This document shows, in pieces, positions 22,625-35,854 of a DNA stretch of 64,000 nt (position 1 is the first letter of the stretch; each line of letters begins with the position of its first letter). Made by a program: the position numbers and the translations under genes. The stretch is taken from assembly GCA_003415625.1 (NCBI GenBank), contig PYIU01000001.1:682001-746000 (forward strand), written 5' to 3'. A model generated the notes under the pieces. The model saw only the letters and a program-made list of their open reading frames with translations, was not told the origin of the DNA and did no database searches. The stretch comes from Aquanectria penicillioides. Its lineage: Eukaryota; Ascomycota; Sordariomycetes; Hypocreales; Nectriaceae.

Positions 22625-25600
22625 AGTGTCCAACAATGAGAAACGGGAAGTTGGAACAATGAATTGACAAGAACGGTTGTTTCAAGGGAGAAGGGGAAAC
22701 GGGTACCAGCGTCCTTTTGAGAGCAAAACGTCGCGGGCACGTAGCGAATGTCGGACTATCGCTCGGTCGGTCGGGAAGTGGCGCACCCTAAGGCTACGGC
22801 CAAGAAGGGACAAGAAATCGCCAAGGCCCGAATGGGAGAGGGGACAATCAGAAGGGCGTCGGGTGGTGACGCCAAGAGACAAAGGCGGTCGAAATGGGTG
22901 GTGGCCAAGTGTCTCGTGTCTTGGACTCTTGTGCAACACGAACCTGGTTTGGTGTTTGCGGTTGCTGAGGATGGAAAGAGGACACTGGGATATAGAAGAA
23001 AAAACCGACGAGGAGAGCAGCGAGGGACGGGGCTATTAATTAAGTTTTCCGTCGACCGCGGGAGAGGGAGCATGGTGCGCGGCGATCCAGATGGAGTCTG
23101 ATTCTAGGCTGGGCTCTAGCGGTGGAGCAAGCCTACGCAGACACCACACAACACCATGCCATCATCCATCATCCAGACCCAGGGCGAATGCGAGTTCCAA
23201 CATCCAGGGTCGACTGATAGCCGGGGGGCAGTCCACACCAGGGCGTCGGGAGCGACAGGGATGGCAGCAGAGCGTCGTTCGGGGAGTACTGATACTTGGA
23301 CGACGCTCGCTGGACGCCCACTCGAGGCGCGCGTACCTGCGAGGTACCTTTTGGTCGGAGCATCGCTGGGAGATGGCAGAGGGGGTGGACACGGGACATG
23401 GGGTGTTCACGGGGACTTGAGCTGACCCTTGTCGTTGCATCGAAACGGCCGTGGAACTGTCCATGCTCCAATGCGCATCCGCGCACCGGCAGAAGGACGT
23501 AATGGAGGGAGGGGGACGGGGAGTTGGCTGCGTCGTCGCGTGGGGGGGGGCAGGGTCCCCGAGCCCCAAGTGCGACAAGGCCCAAAGGGCGCCAGCGGCG
23601 CAAGGGTCATGGCTCGTCCAGATTGCGTGCTGGCCAGGATGCGAGCATGCCATCGTCGTCATACCGTAGGGACTCCGCCGGGGAGCCCACAAGCTTGCGT
23701 CTCTGCTGGGTTCGCAGTGGAGCCGTGCCCACCGGTTGCGTTAATCTAAGCTGCCGTCGCTAGGCTATTGTGGTGGACGCGTTGAGGAGAGCCATGAGCG
23801 AGCGCGGTAGGCGGCTGAAGGATAAAGAGCGTACCAATGTGTGTGTGTGTGGGCGGTGGAGGGGCGGATGGATGGACGGAGGCTTTCCAGTTTCTCGATA
23901 GATTCGCCAGGAAAAAGAAACCAACACCTCCCTCGCCCACGCCGGCTCAGCGACTCAGGGAAGGCCTAGCCAAGATGGTCTCACAAAGCAGCGCATTCAC
24001 GCAAACGAAACCTCTCCTCTTTGGAGGGATTGATTCGAGATCGCCGGCACGACGTTGTTGACGACGATGGCGCAATCGGCCTAGGGGCCAATCGCGGGGA
24101 GCTGTGGCCCTCGAAAGCGGGTTTTCCAATGGCGCTTGGCTGCCCCGGGCGTCGTCCAAGCCCGTTTCGGCTTGGTTGATGAAAAGCCACTGCGAGCGGG
24201 CCTAAATTGGGGGATTTCTCAGCAGAGCCTGTTTTTTTTTTCTCCTGCTCTCCCGTTCTCCTCTCGTCGAATTAGGGCTGTGGTTGTGATTACTGGTTTT
24301 GGTATTGGCGAGAGTTTATAGGTGTAAAGACGAGAATCACTCCACAGGTTATGCCATTGCCAACTAATGTATGACGCTGTCACGTTTGTGGGGTTGGGTT
24401 GAAGAGAGGAGGAGCGGAGAGGAGTCACAACTGCCATTTAGGTTGCGGGACGGGTACGGAGTACAAGGTACATGAATGTCACTTCCACTTTGCTCTTCCC
24501 TCAACCGCAATCGCGCAAGTGAAACGATGGGAAGAAACGGCAGGTGCCAGGAAAGGAAGGCACCCAGAGCCACCCAGAGCAGAGATGGCCCAGCCCGTGG
24601 CCGTCGCCCTAGCTTCAACACTCAGCATTCCCCATCTCTCACTTCACCATCCACCACGAAATGGCATCATCCTCTCGGCCTCCTGTGCTTTGATCCGCCC
24701 CTCGCACTAATTATTTCCTCTAATTGTTGTTGTTGTCTCCCTCTTGGCTCTCGTTTCGCTTACCAGTTTTGACTTTTTTCCATGCCATCCTCGCTCCTCG
24801 CTGCCCCGGGCTGAGATGCATCACCCCCACCTCCCTCCGCAGAGCCACTCTCGCCCTGTAGTTTTGTCAAGCCGCGATACCATGTATCCGCATGCGCTCG
24901 CGAGACCTGCTCACTCATCACCACCACTCACATCGCAGCCAGATGCAACTACTTGTCACCCCCATTCTCCCCTTGCTTTTTCCCACGCCTTCCCCCTCCT
25001 CTCGTACCTCCCAAGTACTCCCCGTGTACGCACTCATCGGGTCGTCGCGAGCCCAACTGGCCCGGCAGGTGGGTGATGCGTGGAGAATCTGGCGACTCCC
25101 ACGCTTTGATGGCCATGCTTCTGCGTGATCCTAATGCACCTGCACATGTACTCTATCGGCCTGTTTGTGTTTCTGTCGCTGTCTCGCACATAGTGATATG
25201 TGGACTGGACGTTTGCTGGGCCACCCGAGCCAAGACGGACCCCTGGAATTGGAACTTGGGAACTGGATCCTGGCAGCTTCGGCTGCAACGAAACCCCAAA
25301 TCTGGCCGATTGTCTTCTCCGGCTAACAGCTTCGAGATGGGCATCATCCTTGTTGGGTTCTCGTTTCCTCGTCAGAGTAATTACGCTATAGAGGTGCAGG
25401 AAAAGAGCCTCGATGCTGGCCAGTTGCTGCAGCGCGAGCAATAGTCTTGCAATGTTGGGTGCTAAGCGCCGTCGTGAAATCGACCATCAAGCCTCCTTCG
25501 TGCATGCATTCACGAAGCCACCACCAAGTTGAGCCAGCCCTTCGGCATGTGTAGAACAAAGTAGATCTCGGCCCGGCTTTCTTTCAGCCCAACAGCGATG

Positions 25601-28600
25601 GTCTCAAGCCTCGTCAGCTCCCTGTGGCCTGGACTATCGCGTGGACATGGTGCAATGGGGCCGGCCTATGAAGCCAACTCTGACGCAATGGACCCTGATA
25701 TATTGCTCCATTTCTAGCGCCACTCTTCTTGCCTGCAAACCGCGCTGTGCCCGCCATCTCGAAAAACTCTTCACGATCCTTCCAGAGCCGAAATCAGTCG
25801 CCAAGGGCCGTGTGATCCGATATTGATGCTCTCACGGGCCATCGCGCTGCCCCCTTGGAACGTCGGTGGTTTCCCCCCATTCTTGATTTTACGAGATGGA
25901 AATCATTTTGCCCCTTTCAGCTTCACGGCCACCACGGAGCCCTGGAGCACGTCATGAACGTCTGTTCATGCTATCCTTGTCCACGCGCGCTGAGCTGGCG
26001 CAGGACTGCTAGTGGGGAGTACGATGTATCCTCGCCTACCGCCGCCCTTTCGATCCTCCTGCATGGCAAATGGGGCTCTTCATCCTTGCTTGCTTCGGGC
26101 CGTCGGGGCTCATCCGAGGTTCCAGCTTGGCGCCTGAGAGATTAAGTGATCGGAAGAGCTGGTCCGGAGACTATTACGAAGACCCCACGAGTCGAGAGAT
26201 CGCATCGTCTGTTCGCCTCAGGTCTAGGCTCCCTCCCTCGGAAGCCATCACCAATGGCCCCTCCCTGCTGTTTTCGGGCTGAACTACTATGAGCAGTCGT
26301 CAGTTTCCGAAAGAAATTCAGGGCCATGCTGGTGTCTCTGTGTTAGTTGGGCGCCTTCAACTCGCACTTGCCAGCCTAGGCCACCGCGAACGTCGATCAT
26401 CCAATGACGGGACATGGCGATATATTGACGAATCTGAATCTGCAACAGGGTTCCAAGGCTACACCCATACCCTCATACACCCATACACGCAGCTTCCGAA
26501 CTGGAGCTGCGTAAATAGGTTGTGACACCGCAGTACAGCTCGCCTCGGTGAAGGCCCCCGGCCTAGCGTCCCAGCCAGACGTGGAGGGACAGCGCGGAAG
26601 CCATGCCAAGGTGCGTGCAGATCTGCCCAGCTACGCCCTCCGTCACCAAGAGATTTAGTCATGGTGTGGTCCTGGGGGAGGCTGCATATAGCGCGCAGCT
26701 GGGCCTGGATTTCCCGGCTTGGTTCTAGTCCCGCTGCCGCCCCAGTCCACACCCTCACGCAGGGATCTTGAGTGTCTCGCGGCGGCTCAAGTATCGGTAC
26801 ATGCAACCTCGAGAGAGAGGATGAAAGGGGGGGCGGGGATCCCAGTCCTGGGCAACGCGACCACCCGTTGGTACAGTACCGGGGAGACGGTAATGACCGA
26901 GCCGCTACCTGCATCAAGCACGTCTTTTCACCCTCCCGCGTCGTAGTGAATCAAGATGTCTCTTGGCGATTCCAAAATGTGTGCAGTGGCTGTCTACCAC
27001 CACGCTTTCGGCCTCTTGGCAACACACCTTTCTCGGCTCCCGGCACACGTCGTCAGGCTGAGAGGCTGTGGTTTTGCTCGTCTTCGAAAGCCTGATTATT
27101 GGTGTTGGTTTCTTTGTGCCGCGTCGACAACCCGATGTATGTCGCTTCCGCTATCCTCATTGTCGGGAATAGGATCCACCACGACGCTTCTCTAGAAGCT
27201 AGCCCCCATGTCCCCCATGTCCGCATGTCTAGCTACCAGAGTTATTGGGAACCAGACAAGGCCGACCTGGCGAGGACATGTTGTTCCCACCCGGGCCATT
27301 GGCTCGATTCGCTGCAGGCCGCGCAGGGACGCCATGCTCAGGGACTGTCCGCGGATCAGTCACACACACGGCCAAAAAGTCTAGGTCTTGCATTGCATGA
27401 TGCGGCGTAATACTATTAGTTTGCACGATGGCGTATAAAGCCATGTCAATGATGACAGCCTTGTGATAAAAAAAACAAAAAAGGAAGCCGTCGTAGAGCA
27501 GCTGGACAATGTGCTGTCGATCTAGATTTGCTTGGGTGTTTTGTGGCGGACCACCCTTCTGTGCCGACATTCCGGAAAGTCTGGGCATCGAGGCAAGCCT
27601 TTTTGGGACCCGAGAGGAAAGAAACGGAGAGGCTCGTAGGTACGAACAGACCCAGACAGGCCCAGCAAGACCGGGGGAGGCCAAGACAGCACCCGGAATG
27701 GGTATTGCATCGCGTGCTCGACACGTGATACGCCGCAGGTCTCTGTGAAATTACGCTCGGAATTTGGGTTTCAATTAAGCTTACCAGCGACCCCATGACC
27801 AATCTGTCTGATCGTGAATCACTGGCCATGTCGATTTTCGGTGGTGCGCAGGCAGAGCGTGGTGTTGAGGACGGGGAGCGCGCGCGACGCCCGCCGGACG
27901 TTGTTGCGTTGAGGCTCACGAAGGCATATTAAAAAAAGTTGCAGTGGTTTTTGCCAGGGTCCAAGTAGTCGGATCGGCCCGGTGCAACCGGTCTACAGCG
28001 CGTTTGGGCGTTTTCGGGGAGTTCGCAGAGACACCAGAAAATCTTGGTCGGGGAGTTGGGATGTTCGGGGAGTTTGCGTTTTGGCTGCCACGGGGAGCGA
28101 CCGCGCAAAGGGGAGACGAGGCACCGACAGACGGGATCGAACGCCCCGCGTTGCAAACTCAAAAAATCTTGGAATAAATTCAGCACAATGGAATCGTACA
28201 GATCATAGCTATCCCTTGGGACCAAATTCATTCATTTGCGACCGTGCAGTCGCCCACCCTCGCCTCGCTGCACCTGAGGCCAAACGAGACAGGCCCATCC
28301 CGACCGGGCCCCAGTCAAGGCGATACAAGCCGAGTACATGCTCACGTCTCTCGCCCAAACCCATGACCAAACGCACTCAGCATCGTACCAGACCATTGAT
28401 TTGAACCGGCAGAAAAGAAAAGAAAAAACCAAGAAACCCTGCACGGTATCCGCGGCCAACAAACCGCACTCATTTGCTCTCAAACTGCCGCGTCCAATTT
28501 TCCCGGGGGAGGGGGCACATCATGAGCTTACGCGTTCACGGGGAGTATTCACCGCCGGGCAGACAAAAAAAAAAAAAAGCACGGACGATGCCGCGCGTCT

Positions 28601-29444
28601 CGCCTAGTTTAAACGCCCACAATACGCGGAAGTGAGTTCGTCACGGGATGCGTAAACGTCGTAAGGGACAAGATGGAGATAAGTTGAGTGGGGAGACAAC
28701 TGCGGCGAGGGGAGACGCAAGCTTATTTAAAGGGTTTTGGATTGATCAGAGCGGGTTTTGTTGTGGCTCGAGCTTTGAGTCTAGGGTAAGTGGTCAGCAA
28801 TCAGCATTGATATGTTCGTGCATATTTGGCGCGACATGGGCTGTGAAATGCTGTGAATTGGCCAGTTCTTGTATTTCCTCGCTATCATAATTTCAATTTT
28901 GGTAATTGATACGTCTCAAATTGTAAATTGGGCAGATGTTGACGTTGTGGTAGTCAACTCGGGCTTTTGGAGGCGATCAAATACCACAATTCATAGCGAC
29001 AGTAGCGGGAAAAGTCGCTCAGCATGTAACATCCTTGATTCATTCCATCAGACCCAACCAATGGGTAGACTTAGTTTACCGAGGAATAGCCCTAAATACC
29101 CCATATACTTCCCGGACTATTTGTTTTGACTTCTTCAACGATGGACATTGTGGTGAGCAAGTGTCAAATGTGAGACGGAATCACCACAGGCTGCATTTAT
29201 CCCCTAGCTCGTAGCCAACCTAGCCACAATTTGGATCAAAATTTCATAAATTCCTGCTAGCTCATTAAACAGACTACTAAAAAATGAATGCGCCTAGAAC
29301 TATGCATAGCTGTAGTTCATCAAATCATTTCTAATTACTAGATATTTACATCAACTTCAACGCATCTGTCTCATTTAACCCTCAGGAGGGAACAAATCAT
29401 GCGGAAAGCAATATTTGACGAGAGGAGGGTTGTGCTGCTGTCTG
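22625..29444. other. 6.8 kb region without a convincing gene
   Basis: Upstream of the sulfate permease. Frames are open on both strands simultaneously because G+C is relatively high. None shows a signal peptide plus splice structure, a domain motif or a coherent intron pattern. It holds short low-complexity tracts: TGTG at about 23838-23850, CT-rich sequence at 24600-25000 and a poly-A at about 28565-28578. A long 5' leader, non-coding RNA or eroded genes remain possible. Confidence 0.35.
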
Positions 29445-29685
29445 TTAATATAGCGACACGATTCTGTATACTCTTGAGTAGTCTACATACTCCTGCACCT
29501 GCGCACTGAGAAAAGCATTAGCCAAGAGATCATGCAAAGGAGTGGATCTAGATCTAAATACGCACGAGGCCGGCATTTACTTGTCCTGAACTGTCTGACG
29601 GACATTCTTGATCGCGCTCGACGCAAACCACCGCGTGGCTGGAAGCGCTCAGGCTGATGAGCGCAATCAATAAGAGGAGTCTCAT
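29445..29685 (-). CDS. candidate micro-secreted peptide, 52 aa
   Basis: A two-exon reading: exon 1 29685-29581 encodes a textbook signal peptide (MRLLLLIALISLSASSHA) and then VVCVERDQECPSDSSGQ. The intron runs GTAAAT...GCTAATG...GCGCAG, and exon 2 29498-29445 adds 17 residues before TAA. The evidence is the signal peptide directly followed by a phase-correct intron with a branch-site match. The mature peptide would be only about 34 residues with two cysteines, and alternative acceptors exist 6 bp downstream. No family recognised. It may also be the 5' part of a decayed longer gene. Confidence 0.3.
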
Positions 29686-31043
29686 GATGACTAGCGTGGC
29701 TAATCAACTTTGACGTTAGGATGGAAGCACCAGACACACAAATCAAGGCTACCCCGCTGACTGGGGGTCAGCCAGCCTTATGTACTGCAGCGCCCCTTGC
29801 TTACTCAAGAGAAACCGGCGCACGTCTAGTTGCAACTGTCAAATATCTCACCTATCAGTATGAAGGGGATAACGAGGCAGCCGGGGGCGGTGCCGAGGCT
29901 GCGCTACCTGCCCTATCAAGAAGACCTAGCCTTGATGCTCAAATTACTCGCATGGCTTCAGCTGAGATTACTCTGTTGACTAGCTGCTTCGATGATGGAA
30001 AGCGAATACCGAATACTTTCACATATTTCATGCTGTATGAATTAAAAGCATTCAATGTTCTGATGAATACTGTGGCAGTATGAATTAATCCGTACGCTTG
30101 GTTCCGTACCTCCGAGGCTGAGCACTGACGAGATGCAACCAACAGTAATTGAATACGACAAGTCCGGCGACGTGGCCTGTCGGTCGAATGTCTGACATGA
30201 GATGCATTTATGGATACCAAAGTACCAGAGTGAGATGGATTACAGCATCCTAAACTCCGCCACGTCTGTGCCACATAATTAATTGTTGAAGATGGCCGTT
30301 AGCTGTAGGATTGGATGCGTTCTTTAGGGGAAGCAATGCATGTTATCTCAGCAGCCCAGTTCCTGCAAAATTGTTTTCGGTTTGTTGAATTTACTTTTCG
30401 TATCGCGGGCTGACCGGAACTCGGCAACCATCTCGGTTATCATAGCTTTGGCAAGTGATTCGCTGAAGACTTATTAAGCTTACTGCCGGGGAAAGATTTT
30501 GTCGAATCGGAGACCTCGGCGTTGACACGAGAGAGGAGCTCGTATTGGCACATCAGGCCATGCACCTGAAGAAAAAGGCCTGGTCTAGCCTTATCTAGAC
30601 GTGATTTGAACTAAACATTACTCTTTGGGACATGGCCCTGCGGTGCGAGTTCGTGTTGGGGAGTAATACAGTAACCGAAATGGACCATCTAAAAAAAAAG
30701 AATATGACGGTTTGCATGTTCAAGGTACAGTAGATGCAAGTTGAAGTAAAGACGAACAGAGGACTAGTTCTTGTTACTTGCATCGCACAACGCAACGCAT
30801 CTCCTGGCATCAAGCTTCAATGACACCTGATTGGTTCAGACACGACTTTTCAAAACAGCTCTAAAGTTAGGTGAAGAACAAAGTAATTACTGAGGAGAAA
30901 GGAGCTTTCCCCCGGGTTTGGAGTTATTGGCAGAAGACGACGTTATCCTGGCAAGGTAATTCGGAATATGCAGTGCAACCTGCGCAATGTCCTCAATATT
31001 GAGGCAAACCGACTCTATAATCAATTTACGATCCGAGCCTGGT
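29686..31043. other. intergenic, no gene seen
   Basis: No domain, signal peptide or splice pattern recognised on either strand. Confidence 0.3.
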
Positions 31044-31162
31044 ACATACGACCATAGCTCTCAGAGAACACGGGATCCCGTCCGCTCTCCCATAGTTAAA
31101 CTGAGAAGCGGTGAATTAGTACTCGGGTCGGTGACGACCGGGGAATCCTCGCTGTTGTATGT
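31044..31162 (+). rRNA. 5S ribosomal RNA, variant isotype
   Basis: A 119-nt 5S gene, isolated 17 kb from the other two. Terminal helix ACATACGAC/GTTGTATGT, internal control core GGGATCCCGTCCGCTCTCCC, distal hairpin GTCGGTGACGAC and a following T-run. It shares the CTCGG/CCGGG distal helix with the copy at 13494. It has its own compensated helix II (CTCTCAG/CTGAGAAG). The isolated position is typical of dispersed Pezizomycotina 5S genes. Confidence 0.93.
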
Positions 31163-34100
31163 TTTTTGCTGCACACAAAAAGTTTTTTTTTTTCGTTTGG
31201 AGCCTTTCCCTTTTTGGGCTGCACGACACTGGATGGACTATGGGACTGTTTCTAGGTTGCTGCCTTCTTCATCTTCATTTTGCCCTGGTATGAAGGCCTC
31301 ACTATAAAACAATAAACTCGAATGAATGTCAACTGCGGTGCCCTTGGAGGCCAACTTTGTATTTCAATCTCGCCATGTGCCAAAGCCTCCATCACGCTAC
31401 TGTCCTATGCACACACATAAAAATGTTCCTTCACCAGGCCCTTCTCAGAACCCAGCCTAGGTACCTTAGTAATCGCTACTAAAATCGTCCTCTACCACAA
31501 CAGAAATGAAATAAATGCCAGTAAGGTATTTTCGTGTAGTTTGGACCTTTAATATTGTAATTTAGATTCTGCCTGATAAATATACATGGTGCAGTGTCAC
31601 CCAGACTCTCCGGCTCCCACGTCATTTGCCAAAACAATGCCGCGAGCCATGATTCGGGGTGGTCAATATCCTCTCGGTCTTCCACCACTGGCAGATGCCA
31701 TTCCTTGACCCCTCTTTTCCAATTGAGAACTTATAATGACTTCTGGAGTTCACTGATGATGTGACTCATTCGTTTTCGTGAGGCAACAACGCTGGGGACG
31801 GGCTGGAAGCCTGGAGGGGAGCGATGGTTGGGTTCTTGAGCTTCGGCTAGGTATTTTTGAATGCAAAAGGTAGGGTCGAATGATATTGGATCTGAACTAG
31901 AGATGAGTTAGCCCCTGATGAATGACTCGTTGGATTCAGGAAAGACGGATGTAAGGGATATGGAATACACGACTCTTACGTCTTGGGTTGTGTGTGGTTG
32001 GCAGATTCCGGTGGCATGATGATGTTGGCTGGCGTAATTTCGTTGATAGACGTGATCCTCTTAACAAACAGAGAATGAGGAACTAGATGGTGTGGAAGTG
32101 GTGAGCAAGAACGGGCTTTCCAGAAATTGGTGCGAGTTGCGGAATTTATCCCGCACATTATCATATTCGGATGGAACTCATACGGACAACCTCCTTGGAA
32201 TCTCTGTTTCCCAACACCAACATGTGTTGAAAGGACCTCTATTGGACGCCATCATGCAGTGCCCTTTGTTGGACCATTGAAGGCCATTTCATGTTGCCAC
32301 AGGGCCGGCAGCGGCGGCTAGGAAAAAGTAACATGGAAATAAGGGGAGGGCATTTCCGATGTGCACTGCATTTGTTCGGTGATGTTCCATCGGTAAGCAG
32401 ACCGCTCACCTCGTTTGGGCAGCAAGCAGACACCTGTGGGTCAACGTTAAGACACTCTGTCAAATAGGACGAGAGAGCTTCGCCGGTCTTTGGCGCACTT
32501 GACCGAGAAACTTCGGTGTACAACCAATCAAAATGGCATAAACTAGAATGAGGACATGTGATGCATTCCCTTGCATGCGAAGTTGAAAAATGGCAACGTG
32601 GCCGTTGGCCGTAGTTTATCCATGACAGAGGGAGGTGGCATGATTCTAGCTGTGTTCACAGCCACTTTGTCGTAGAGAGAGTAGGTGATGAAATTCCGAC
32701 AGCTCTTCCTGTGAATTTAACCGATAAAGTAGAAACTGGAGAGAACCAAGGCAAAATAGCTGGAAATCATCACGCTATGAGGCAACATTGATTTGATGTC
32801 AAGGTGATTAAATCTGGTTTGAATTGATTCATCAAACTGGTAACGGCGGTTGATGAGCCAAACGTGGCGTGTTGGATCCTGTGCTTGGTGACTGGCATAG
32901 AACAACCTGCAAGCATCGGGTATACATTGTGAATGTATTCATGTCAAGATGAAATTTTACAAGTTTGGTATGTGCCATCAAGGCACCAAGCGGATCATTG
33001 AATCTTCATCCAAGTGGGGCTGGCATTTCCAATTACAATTGACCAAACAAATGCGAATGCACGAATGAGATGGCAATTGAAAGGCAAAATTCGTGCATGA
33101 CCACAGCATTTCAAAGATAAAATGAATAATTAAGCCAGTAGCTTGTTAAAAAGACCTTTAAAAGGTGTACTATCTTCTCATTCAAAGAGTATGTGCTATT
33201 CCGTTCTTGCCAACATGTCCAACTATCCGTAACAGCGGATGAATTTCGGTCTGATGAACTATTGGATCGTCAATACTAAAGGAAATATTGTGAATCATCG
33301 CGTCGTTCTTGACGTAGCCCTTCAGACGTGAACTGAGTTCATATTAGTAACATACAATTGAAAATTTGATTGAAAACCTACGTATTCTTCGTTCGGTTCC
33401 GACTCAACACCCCATGGACAGTGCTAAGGGGCTTTTCACACACATTACGGCGCACGTGGCCGTAATGAGGCAGGTGAGAGACGCGAGAATAGAAATCTTC
33501 ATTGTAACTGGCTTTATTGATGAATAGTTGAGACTGAATAATTAACATAGAGGATAGGTCCTGCATACTGGTAAGGGCATAGGAGCCACCAAATATATGT
33601 ATATTACGATTAAGATCGCAACAACGCATGGATACCACCTAAATCACCAAATTCCTACGGGACTGCAAATATTCTGACCAAACCCTGCCACCGAATAACC
33701 GGAAATCTCTACCTAGTTATCTGTCATTATTTGTGCTAAATGACTCTGGCGCGACATCCGACCTCATGGGACAGCTGGCAACGATCAAAGCGCAAAGCAA
33801 CTTTTGGTTCGACCGTAGAATGGGAGCTGGTTGTCTCTGGCTGTCGAGCTCTGATGGTACGATTGAACAACATTGAAGGACGCTCAGACATTTGAGTACG
33901 GTACAATTGTCTCGGCCACTTGCCTATTTCGCCGGAAATTAACGCTGTGAAGGTTTTGACGATTCCAGCTGGCTGGCTCAACCAGTCATTTACCACCTAG
34001 TCCATTTATTTTGTCTCACCTCGTTCTGACATTTCCTTAAACTAACAAGAACGTTTGTATGGAGGGTTTGGAGAGCTGAAGGGAGGCACAAAACCCCTGG

Positions 34101-34871
34101 AAAACTCATGATACCCAATTAGGAAATAGGCCCAGGTACTCAGGTCATGGGCGTAGCTTGGCTTGCCAGCTTGCCCTCCTACGTGTATTGCTTGCATTAT
34201 TTCAATGTTGTAATCACAGTTTGATTTCACGATGAGTTGGCTGGGGTTTCTAGCACCGAGGCGAGCACTAGGGCAGTGAAGCTCCCACCACAACATTCGG
34301 TGGTGTGTCTCTGGACTTTTGTTGATTCTAGACACATGCAAGTTCAATATTTCCTCACCTAGTATGCACTGCACTGCGTTGATTGATCAGCTCTGTTGGT
34401 CTCGGCGTCAACAACAGCACCGCCCATTTCTGAGGATTTTCATCTACACAAACCAGGAGCTGATCGACCCCCGAAGCATTGCGCACTCTTTGAGTCACAA
34501 TTGGCGATTGTATGACATCGATTGTGCTCCATCAAACCCATCATGTGGTGACTCTACAAAGGCATTCAGGTTGTGTTAGTCGGATAGATTTGGAAAAGTT
34601 TCTGGGCGTCAAATTATGCCGAGAGGGTTGAACTTGAGGTTCATCAGAGAGCACGAGATCAGCTGATCCTCTGGTCAAAGCCTTTCCTTGACCGCATTGC
34701 AGTCCTTGATGATAGGAGCATAATATTCCAAAGGACCGGATAAACAGACCGATATTTACTAGTAGCCACATGGGACAAAGTAATTGAATGAGCTGAAGAG
34801 AATCACAACAAGGTTGTTGATGAATAGATTGTTCAAGCTCACGGGGGCAACGGCACAATCTGACCTCCAAT
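31163..34871. other. 3.7 kb without a convincing gene
   Basis: Fairly A/T-rich with no recognisable coding segment, RNA or repeat family. Given the decayed genes that follow, it may hold sequence eroded past recognition. Confidence 0.3.
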
Positions 34872-35813
34872 CTAACCCCAAAGCCATCTGTTAAACTTCT
34901 GCAAGTGCGTATTGGGATCTTCCTCAACATATCCATCGTCCATGTCAATCGATGTACGTCCTGCATAAAGTGGCACTTCCTTCAAAGGAGCCATGCGGGG
35001 TCGCCTGATCAACTTGTAGCCGGCATATGTTACAACAAATAGTGCTAGCGAGAAATATGCAAATAGGAAGTTGGAAACCTTCCAATTACCCGTAGTGAAC
35101 ACGGCGAATCCATTTGTGAGGAAGATGATGACGTAGAAGAAGAGCGACACGATAGAGAAGTAGTACTGGTTTCATCGAAACAATGGGCGCTGATCATCAG
35201 TAATGTTCTGCGCCATTTGCGCACGACGGAAGTGAATGTAGGTGACATGAAAGATGAAGTAAATTAGCAGATTCTCAGAGCCCACAATGTTTGTGATCCA
35301 AGTAACACCTTCAAGGAGTTGTTGGACGCCGACATAAAGGCAATCAAAGTCACCAGCCAGACGGCGATAACACAATAGGTTGGGACACCGCGCCATGTGA
35401 ACAGGAAGAACTTGGGTGTTTTGTCGTCAACTGCCAGAGCATACAGGGCTAGAGTTGCCGCAAAGTAGAGTTCCAAGGCACAAGACCATGCAGAGGTGAG
35501 AAGAGAGCCGTTGATGATGTGAGGGAGGACGGAATGCCGAGGCGGGTGCTGACGATGACAAAGGGGGACGCTCCGGCGCCCGGCTTGTTGGCAACGAGGT
35601 TAAGATCGTCATGCGGCACGAGAATGCCTACGGCAAACACGCCGAGAATGTAGAACACGCCAAGTCGGTAGATGACATGTCGAAAGACGGAGTGCAAGAC
35701 ACGTCGAGGGGCTCGAGCTTCTCCCGGGGAGATGGCAATGTAGTCGGGGCCACCGAAGGCAAATGCAGCCTGGATAAAGACGGACCAGAATCCGAGGAAG
35801 TGTCCTGGATGTC
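34872..35813 (-). pseudogene. amino-acid permease (APC/YAT) pseudogene, 5' truncated
   Basis: The C-terminal two-thirds of a fungal amino-acid permease: LGFWSVFIQAAFAFGGPDYIAISPGEA, then FVIVSTRLGI / LPHIINGSLLTSAWS / LYFAATLALYALA, then TWITNIVGSENLLIYFIF, then NGFAVFTTGNWKVSNFL, ending KFNRWLWG. Two single-base deletions shift the frame (about 35530-35535 and about 35301-35308). A TGA interrupts at 35174-35172. The homology begins right after an intron acceptor (CATCCAG). The first exons are missing, and their place is occupied by an unrelated RidA-like gene on the opposite strand starting within about 50 bp. Substrate cannot be inferred. Confidence 0.85.
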
Positions 35814-35854
35814 GTTAAACTAGGCCAATCGAACGAGAGTTACCAAGACTTACC

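Noticed and set aside
23162..25444. Multiple 100-176 codon frames in the region upstream of the sulfate permease
   Set aside because: Open in several overlapping frames at once, as expected from high G+C; no domain or signal peptide.
28080..28170. GTTCGATCCCGTC on the minus strand resembling a tRNA B box
   Set aside because: No matching acceptor stem, D-arm or anticodon arm could be folded around it.
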